Source: Castor canadensis
Taxonomy: Eukaryota; Chordata; Mammalia; Rodentia; Castoridae
Assembly: GCF_047511655.1 (NCBI RefSeq)
Contig: NC_133386.1
Span: forward strand, 76,635,501 to 76,699,500
Reading direction: 5' to 3'
Length of the DNA stretch: 64,000 bases
A model generated the notes under the pieces. It was given only the letters and a program-made list of their open reading frames with translations. It made no database searches and was not told the origin of the DNA. Positions 56,866-64,000 of this stretch are shown here, in pieces; within the stretch, counting starts at the first letter, position 1, and each line of letters starts with the position of its first letter. A program made the position numbers and the translations under genes.

Positions 56866-58803
56866 AGAACTGTTTAAAATTAATTTATTTATATTTTTAG
56901 AATATTTTCTAGAACTGTCTCAAGTGGACTCTTTTTGCTCAAAAGTGAACCTTATACTGGTTCTATAATGTTAGGAGCTTCTTAGCAACCAGCCAGTTTT
57001 ACAAGAAATGTTTTATGAAACAGTCTGTCAGTTTGAAACTATTAGGTGTTCCTCCTACAAGTCAAAGACCACATGCAAAGCAAATTATGTGCATGTCTTC
57101 TAAAGTGTGAATGTGCTAATCCGTTGGTTCCCCGATCTAGGCAAAACGCCATAGTGTTCCACATGAGCAAAATACCGTGGTTCTTGAAGATTTCATAAAA
57201 ATATTACCCACTGTGTTTTCACATTTTCAAGTGTTATACTTCCCCATTAAAGCCAACAAGCTGGAACTGGCATTGGGATCAGTAAAATTATTTCACTTTA
57301 AATTATAACCCTCCTTCTAATAAGGAAGAGGAGATGATTAAGTATTAATTCCTTCACTCTAGTAAACATTTTGATTCGGCATTGTAACAATGAAACCATT
57401 ACTTGAGACATACATTTTTGTTCTTTTCCCTTGGGAAACATCTCTAGATATTTCTGGGGTTCACTGATAGTACAAGTGAACATTAAGTAAAAATGAGAAG
57501 CCATCCATCAGCCAGCGAAAGTGTACTTTTGTTGTGGTAGGAACAGAATGAGGCAGAAACACTGAGACAAAGGTGAAAAGCCACTTTGGTTACTGGGTCT
57601 AGAGAAACTCCATACTCAAGAATGGTTAAGGTAGATGAAACGTTTTGCAGGAAATAGGTTGAACCTGTATTTATGACTTGGGGTCTTATTTTGCTGTACT
57701 GTTTCAAATTGACAGCTTTCAAAATGATGTTGACCTTTTGACTTTAGCTGAAATCAGGAGAATCTTAAGCATACTGATTTTGTGCAGTTTATCCATTTTA
57801 TCTTCTTAGTTATAAACAACTACAATTGAATGTGCTCAAGTCTTTCTTCTCTCCTTTTTCCTTTCTTTTGTTTCTTTGTCTTTCTTCTTTGGTATGGTTT
57901 TCCCTTTTATTTTGTCCAAAGCAACTCACTTCTTAGAAATAATAATGCTAATTCATGCCCAGCTGGATTTACAAGGTATTCAGGGGAGCATGATAATACA
58001 TGTTGTATGCAAGGGTTAACAACTGAGCCATAGGTTAGAAATTTAGACATGCCTATATGCCCATTCTTGGCCCAGTAAATCATTTTTGCTTCAAATACCG
58101 TTCTACTCTATAATCTGAAACTCACCATAATTGATATGTTTGTATTTCACCTCAGGGCCAGTTCATAAGCAACTATCTTTTCTTGCTTTCTAGTTAGTAG
58201 AAAGATCCCAAATCATTTAGGTCTGATATGGTTCCAGTTTTTCCCTAATTTGACGATGGTGCCTTTTCCTCAGAGAGAGAGAAAGTCGCTAAATTTCAGG
58301 AAAACAAGTTCCATCTATCATTCACGATAGATTTAGTACTTTAGTAGGTACTTTAAATAAATTAACTTGGAATTATTTCTGTCTTCCTTAATCATTTGCC
58401 TCATATTTGACATAAATAATTTTTACAAACCATTGCAAATTGATGCCTAAGGCTCACATATTAGTGGGCTCAGGTTTCCTTACTCTTTCCCCTCCAGAGT
58501 ATCTTGAATACTGATGATGTTTATTTAATATAGTGTTGAATTATTATGTTGTGTTTTAACTTTAAAATTGGTATATGTTTTTGAAGAAATTTGGAAACTA
58601 AAGCAAAGAGAAGCAAACAAAAATCACTTGTAATCTCAACATTCAGAGATAATTTAAAGGACACCATTTCTTTCATACATCATAATTTGTAACCTAAAGT
58701 AATGTGTGGGAGTCTCACATTTACTTATGGACTTTTAAAATTTTTGTTCAGTAAGCATTATATGGTGAGCATGTGAACAGACATAAAATACTCTTCAAAA
58801 GCA
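56866..58803. other. Repeat-free stretch
   Basis: About 1.9 kb with no recognised repeat. The 57.1-57.75 kb part keeps several CpGs and looks unlike decayed repeat, so it is a candidate conserved non-coding segment. No coding frame is supported. Confidence 0.4.
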
Positions 58804-60245
58804 CAATTTAAAAAAATTATTAGCATATAATAGTTGTAATGGGGAAATATTGTGATATTTACATATGTGATTACAATATATCTTAGTTAGATTTATCCTT
58901 TCAATTGTTCTCCCTCTTCTTCCCTTCTCCCTCTTCTTAGAAAAATTTCAACAGGTTTCATTCTTCTAGTCTCATATACAGATACAAAATACAACCACCA
59001 TATTTACCCTCATTCTCCCTTTCCTTGGGCCCACCTACCTTCCACTGTTACCCATCCCTGGAAGAGGCCAATTTTTCCCTCCTGCCCTTCATTTTTTTAA
59101 AGTGTGTATTGATAGTCCAAGTTGTTTCACCTTGGCACTTCAGGTCTGCATATATTGTGCTTTAATCAAATTAACCTCTTTCCCCCCATTGTTTACTCAT
59201 TCTCTATCACTGGGCTCCCCTAATATTCAACTGGTTACTGTACAGTGCATTATATTATATTCATATATAGATGGGTTGTTTCAATATTTTTCATTCTCTG
59301 ACATTTTCTTTCTTTCTCCCACCTCCTGTAGTCCTCTCAGACAGACTCACTAATACAATTTTGTTCTCTCTCTCACTAAATATATGCGTATAGATATAAA
59401 TGATATAGATATACACATACCTATAGATATGAGCATGTATGTTTCTATATATACATTTAACTTATAGTTCTCACTTCCACATATGAGGGAAAACTTGGTC
59501 CTTTGACTTTTTGAACCTGGCTTACTTCATTTGATGGAACTGGCTCTCCAGTTCCATCCATTTTTACATGCACAGACCATAATTTCATCCTGCTTCATGG
59601 CTGAATAAAACTCAATTGTGTATATATGCCACAATTTTCTTAATCTATTCATCAGTAGTGGGGCATCTTGGCTGTTTCCATAGCTTGGCTATTGTAAATA
59701 GTGCTGCAGTAAGCATTGGTGCATAAGTGGCTCTTCTGTATCCTGGAGCACATTCCTTCAGATAAATGCCCAGGAGTGCTATTACTGGATTGTATGGCAA
59801 TTCTACTTTTAGTTTTTTGAGGGACCTCCATATCGCTTTCCATTTATATTACCACCAACAGTGCATGAGGGTTCCTTTTCCCCATATCCTCACCAGCATT
59901 TGTTGCTGTTTGTGTTATTGATGATGGCCATTTTGACTGGAGTGAGGTAGAATCTCAATGTAGTTTTGATTTGTCTTTCCTTTATGGCCAAGGATGGTGA
60001 TGTTAAGCTGTTGAGCATTTCTTATATGTTTATTGGCCATTTGTGCATCTTCTCTTGAGAATTGTCTGTTCAGTTTGTTTTCCCATTTATTTGGTGGGTT
60101 GTTGATTCTTTGAGAGGTTAGTTTTTTGAACTCCTTGTATATTTTGTTTATTCATCCCTTGTCAGATGCATAGCAGGCAAAGATTTTCTCCCAGCCTATA
60201 GTCTGTCTCTACAGTCTGATGACTGTTTCACTTCAAAAGGCAATT
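58804..60245 (-). mobile_element. Older LINE-1, 3' UTR plus ORF2 C-terminal region
   Basis: The left side carries the older 3' UTR type (attagcatataatagttg, acaatatatcttagttagat, ttcaacaggtttcattcttc), a middle section (ggttactgtacagtgcatta, atagatgggttgtttcaata) and an AT-rich run near 59380-59450. From about 59460 rightward, complement ORF2 text appears (tagtggggcatcttggctgt, gtgctgcagtaagcattggt, accaccaacagtgcatgagg). The coding part is broken by indels and stops. This copy links the older 3' UTR type directly to ORF2 and so identifies the fragments at 2866, 11885 and 37780. Confidence 0.85.
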
Positions 60246-60253
60246 TTTAAATG

Positions 60254-60282
60254 TTGTCTTGGTGTCCATGTGGCAGCCTGCT
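60254..60282 (+). repeat. 29-bp direct repeat, copy 1
   Basis: ttgtcttggtgtccatgtgg(cagcctgct) is repeated with two mismatches at 61198-61226, 944 bp downstream. Copy 1 lies just outside the L1 end at about 60245. See the findings. Confidence 0.8.
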
Positions 60283-60854
60283 GTGACTCAATGCACATTT
60301 CCTGAGTCAATATTTGTGCTATGATTCAGTCTATCAGTCCACAGCACTGGACATTAGATGATGTCAAGTACCTCATTCTTAGTAACAAATTCTGTCCTTT
60401 TCAATTTCTTTAGCCTCACCTTCAAAGAGGCAGAACTAAGTGGAGAACTAAGTAACCTGAGCACAGTGGACACTGGTATGTTCACCTCTTTGCCACCGTG
60501 ATCAGTGCAGTCAGAAAATGGAAGACTCTCAGTTGGTTCCCAGTGATTAAGCCGCTGCTCTGCTCTTTCAGCTCCAGATGCCAAAGAATAAAATCCCATA
60601 AAGTACCTGTCTTCAGGTTTCTCTACCCCACTGTGTCTCTGTCAGTCTTCCCTCTGTCTCTGTGCTTGCCCTCCTCCCTCTCCTGGTTGCCTGAGACCCC
60701 TCTGTCCTCACATGCTTGGCTCCCATGCCATCTGCTTCTCTCTTCTTTTTTGTTTTTCCTTTTATTTATTCTTCAAAAGTCTCTTCCCTAATGCTTTTCC
60801 TAGTTCTACAGTTAGTAGATTTTTCCTCTACCCTTTGATGAAATTGGTACATCC
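60283..60854. other. No recognisable feature
   Basis: Unique-looking, partly pyrimidine-rich sequence at 60.61-60.79 kb. The 97-codon frame at 60498-60791 is low-complexity and unsupported. Confidence 0.4.
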
Positions 60855-61025
60855 TCTTCATAGTAATTCTATGTTGTGATTTTTATATTTCTATCTCTCG
60901 CCATGGCAGGGATGATGCTTGGCTGATCCTTTAATTTTAGTACCCATTCACATACTTGGCCAACAGTAGACATTAACAAATATTGAATGTGTGGACAGTG
61001 GATAAATGAATAATTGAATAAAGAA
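60855..61025 (+). repeat. L2 LINE 3' end
   Basis: The text gcagggatgatgcttggctg, catacttggccaacagtaga and cattaacaaatattgaatgt, then gataaatgaataattgaata, is the usual L2 3' terminus. Confidence 0.6.
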
Positions 61026-61197
61026 TCAGTCTGAAACTACAGAATTATTATGTTTGCTCTGCACAGTATTGTAAAATTAGGTTTTCCTTAAGCAGAAATG
61101 GTTCTTTGTCTGTGTTTACAAATCCACAGTAAATATTATAAATGAACTAAATACTTATCCCACAAAAGCATTCTCTACCTCTCCAGCCTCATTTGTA

Positions 61198-61226
61198 TTG
61201 TCTTGGTGTTCATGTGGCAGCCTTCT
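61198..61226 (+). repeat. 29-bp direct repeat, copy 2
   Basis: ttgtcttggtgttcatgtgg(cagccttct); partner of 60254-60282. It lies in otherwise unique sequence. Confidence 0.8.
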
Positions 61227-61414
61227 ATGAGTTTGTCCTCCTTACGGTGTTCTGTCCCCCACAGGACAGCTGCATGAACTATTTCTGTCTAGAAATTTCA
61301 CCCCTTCTTCCTCACTGTATTGATTTTAGTTTGTCTTCAAATCCCACCCTCCTCTAGTGTTCACTTCTTCATGGACCTCTTCTACCAGCAGTAATGAAAC
61401 TAAAAATAAGAATG

Positions 61415-61620
61415 CCAATGATAATAGCTAGCAGTTATTGAAGGCATTCTATATAAGATAGTGTTATGAACACTTACATTGTTTATTTCATGTAGTCCTC
61501 TACAATAACCCTTGGAGACAGGAACCACCAACCTCATTCCAAATTAGGAAAAGAAGCTCAGAGAAATTAAGCAGCCTATTCAAGTCACACAGCTAAAGCA
61601 TTCTAAGCTACTAGCCTAGT
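61415..61620 (-). repeat. MIR SINE, reverse strand
   Basis: The text atagctagcagttattgaag, catgtagtcctctacaataa, cccttggagacaggaacc, aggaaaagaagctcagagaa and caagtcacacagctaaagc is the complement of a nearly full MIR. Confidence 0.75.
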
Positions 61621-61639
61621 TCTTATCACAGACATTTAC

Positions 61640-61770
61640 TTGTATGAATTGTTCATCAATGTCTTTGTACTCAAAAAGACTGTAAGTTCAATAAGGTTAT
61701 TACATCTCTATCTGCCTATATCACAGTAGGTATAGCTTAGATAATGAGTAGTTGTTGAATGAATGCATTT
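61640..61770 (+). repeat. L2 LINE 3' end
   Basis: The text aagactgtaagttcaataag, ctatctgcctatatcacagt and aggtatagcttagataatga, then gttgttgaatgaatg, matches the L2 3' end. Confidence 0.6.
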
Positions 61771-61869
61771 TTGTTTGATCTGGTATTTTAGGCCAGAATT
61801 TATTGAGGCAGTGTCTATTTCTCTGTAACCATCAAGGGGAATTTTACTAATATACATTAGTATGTAGCA

Positions 61870-61965
61870 TTTAGTCTTTTTTTTTTTTTTTTGAAACAGG
61901 GTCTCTGCATTTAGCTCAGGCCTCTTGAGTGCTGGACTTATAGGCATGTGCCTCTACACCCAGGG
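61870..61965 (-). mobile_element. Internally deleted B1-type SINE, reverse strand
   Basis: A T18 run, aaacagggtctctgcattta, then directly tcttgagtgctggacttata and ggcatgtgcctctacaccca. The middle of the B1 monomer is missing. Confidence 0.65.
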
Positions 61966-63129
61966 TTAATTAGAATTAAATTTCTCACATGGCCATTTAT
62001 AATGATAGAGGGATTGTATATGATGATGCTGTGAGACAACTGATGTCCCAGAAACATTATAAGGAACTACATACCCTCTCTGGCCTTAAAGGATGTAACT
62101 TCAGTTCTAGGAGCCTTAATATCTGGTTGGTGAGATACCACATTGGGTTGTATAATCCTGAAACAATATATTTTGTCATTTAAGAAAATGCTCCACAACA
62201 TGGTTTTCTTTTGGCCCAGTGGCAAAATTGTGTCATTCCTCAAGAATGTTTCTTTTGTGTCCAAAGGTAACTTTAGTTTAGAGAAGTGTTATCAGCAGTT
62301 CACCAAGAGGTTTAGCTGTACAGTTTGAAAGGCCGAAGAAAGGAAATCCTAAAAAATCAGTTTAAATCTACTAATCTGGATATCCTGGGTTTGGTTTATT
62401 GCCAAAATACACTATGATAAAATTTTCAAAGCTAATAATGAAGATTAGAAATTGGTGTCCATTACAGATTTGTGGAAAGCTATTTCTTTGCATTAAAACT
62501 TAACAGCTGAACTGAGTAAAATATTCACCCCTCATTTTTCCCCCATTTAGGCTAAGTGCCATTTTGACCCATGGATCCAAATCTCTTCATGTTTTTTTTT
62601 TTAAGCAACATTCCCTCATCAAAAAAATATGATGAAAACCCTATGCAACAGAGCTCACATTAAGATTTTTCATTTCAACAAGGGAAACAATGGCTATGAG
62701 GACACCAAATGAACTATGTTAAAGTTATAAATTATTTGTGGATTGCTATATTCACTTTAAAAAGCAGGTGCTGTTTCTTAACAACTCATTGACAAATCCT
62801 TTGGGGCTGCTCTGCATCTATTATCTGCTGTATCTAAGTTCAGTGACCAACCACAGGTTTGCACAATTGTGTAGGTGGTGTAGACACAAACATTTTCTTG
62901 AAATATACAATTAATCTGGGTGAATTTTGTTTCTTTTAGTATTTTGCTATTGATCTCTTAAAAACTAGAGGATAATAGTTCTCATCTAATTTCAGAAGTA
63001 TTAGAATTTAACTATATTCTCAGAACTATCTTTTTCTCAGAAACAGCCATTGCATATTCATTCATTGATCTGGAGTGTTCTATTTAGAAGACATCATTGT
63101 CATTGTCCTGGAATTCCTAGTTAGAGCAA
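61966..63129. other. No recognisable feature
   Basis: AT-rich unique-looking sequence. Open frames at 61989-62328 show no domain. Confidence 0.45.
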
Positions 63130-64000
63130 TAAAGTAAGAAGAAGAAATAAAAAGAATACAAATAGGTAAAGAAATAGTCAAACTATCCCTATTTGCAGAT
63201 AACATGATCCTTTAGCTTGAAGACCAAAAAAAACTTCACCCAAAAACTCCTACACACTGTAAACAGCTTCAGTCATGTAGCAGGATACAAAATCAACTTA
63301 CAAAAATCAGTAGCCTTTCTATACATCAACAATGAACAAATTGAGAAAGAATATAGGAAAACAGTTCCATTTATAATAACCTCAAAAAAAATCAAATACC
63401 TTGGAATAAACTTAACAAAGAATGTAAATGACCTCTACAAGGAGAATTACAAACCACTGAAGAAAGAGCTCAAAGAAGACTACAGAAGGTGGAAAGATCT
63501 CTATGCTCATGGATTGGTAGAATCAACATAGTAAAAATGGTTACACTACCAATAGCAATGTACATGTTCAACACAATTCCCATCAAAAACCCAATGACAT
63601 TCATCACAGAGGTTGAAAATCTACCCTAAAGTTCATTTGGAAACATAAAAAACTACAATTAGCCAAGGCAATACTGAGCAAAAAGAGCAATGCTAGAGGT
63701 ATCACAATACTGGGTTTCAAACTATCCTACAGAGCCATTGCAATAAAAACAGCATGGTACTGGCACAAAAACAGATGTGAAGACCAGTGAAACAGAATAG
63801 AGGACCCAGATATGAATCCATGCAGCTACACACACTTTATTTTTAACAAAGTTGCCAAAAAACATACAATGGAGAAAAGACAGCCTCTTCAACAAATGTT
63901 GTTGGAAAAAGTAGTTATCTGCCTGCAGAAAACTGAAACTAGATCCAAGCCTGTTACCTTGTACTAGTATCAACTCAAAGTGGATTAAGGACCTTAATAT
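63130..64000 (+). pseudogene. L1 ORF2 fragment (RT palm to C-terminal side), forward strand
   Basis: Translation gives KLSLFADNMIL then a TAG (63213-63215). After a +1 shift [49 protein letters not shown] and [18 protein letters not shown] follow, to 63531. A further shift leads to [20 protein letters not shown], and later DSLFNKCCW and SINSKWIKDL appear. This is the reverse-transcriptase palm and beyond. The usual FADD catalytic box reads FADN (63192-63203), so a catalytic aspartate is lost. Several stops and frameshifts make it inactive. It continues past the window end, and the left boundary at about 63130 is approximate. Confidence 0.85.

Overview
The window looks like non-coding nuclear DNA of a mammal. 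It is AT-rich, has no CpG island and no convincing exon, and is filled with retroposons. The repeat set points to a rodent outside the mouse-like group: B1-like 7SL-derived SINEs, many of them fused to an ID-like tRNA-derived 3' part; one stand-alone ID-like element with intact A and B boxes; and several L1 copies. From memory of similar composite SINEs and L1 3' ends I favour a castorimorph (beaver-like) genome. That species guess is an inference, made without any database.

Layout. 1-12.5 kb is repeat-dense: fragments of old mammalian repeats, an L1 3' UTR, two SINEs, a three-level nested insertion at 4.3-6.0 kb (old repeat, split by an MLT1-type LTR, itself split by a SINE), an LTR-like G/C-richer block at 6.9-8.0 kb, and a 1.7 kb reverse-strand L1 end at 8.16-9.84 kb. 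12.5-22.8 kb is mostly quiet, with old repeat pieces and a CTCF-like site at 15.42 kb. 22.79-23.72 kb is a young L1 3' end with a target duplication. 25.2-26.9 kb holds MLT1-like and L2 pieces and the ID element. 27.7-38.5 kb holds scattered old repeats, a consensus CTCF core at 31.39 kb, a SINE with a perfect target duplication, an L1 3' UTR and a 39-bp micro-retroposon. 38.5-44.2 kb is almost repeat-free. 44.3-51.4 kb has SINE clusters, a second young L1 3' end and MIR/L2 relics. 52.4-55.1 kb is the most unusual part: a reverse-strand L1 5' end (ORF1 coiled coil plus about 2.2 kb of internally repeated upstream sequence) with no ORF2 attached. 55.1-58.8 kb is quiet. 58.8-60.2 kb is an older L1 3' half. 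61-62 kb has MIR/L2/B1 pieces. 63.1-64 kb is a forward-strand L1 ORF2 fragment running off the end.

No protein-coding host gene is called. The longest open frames are either L1 ORF2 relics or lack coding evidence. The window may be intergenic or lie in a long intron; the sequence alone does not decide. Interest lies in the transposon archaeology: two L1 3' UTR types, a tandem-repeat L1 5' end without ORF2, micro-retroposons with perfect target duplications, and two candidate CTCF sites in the same orientation.
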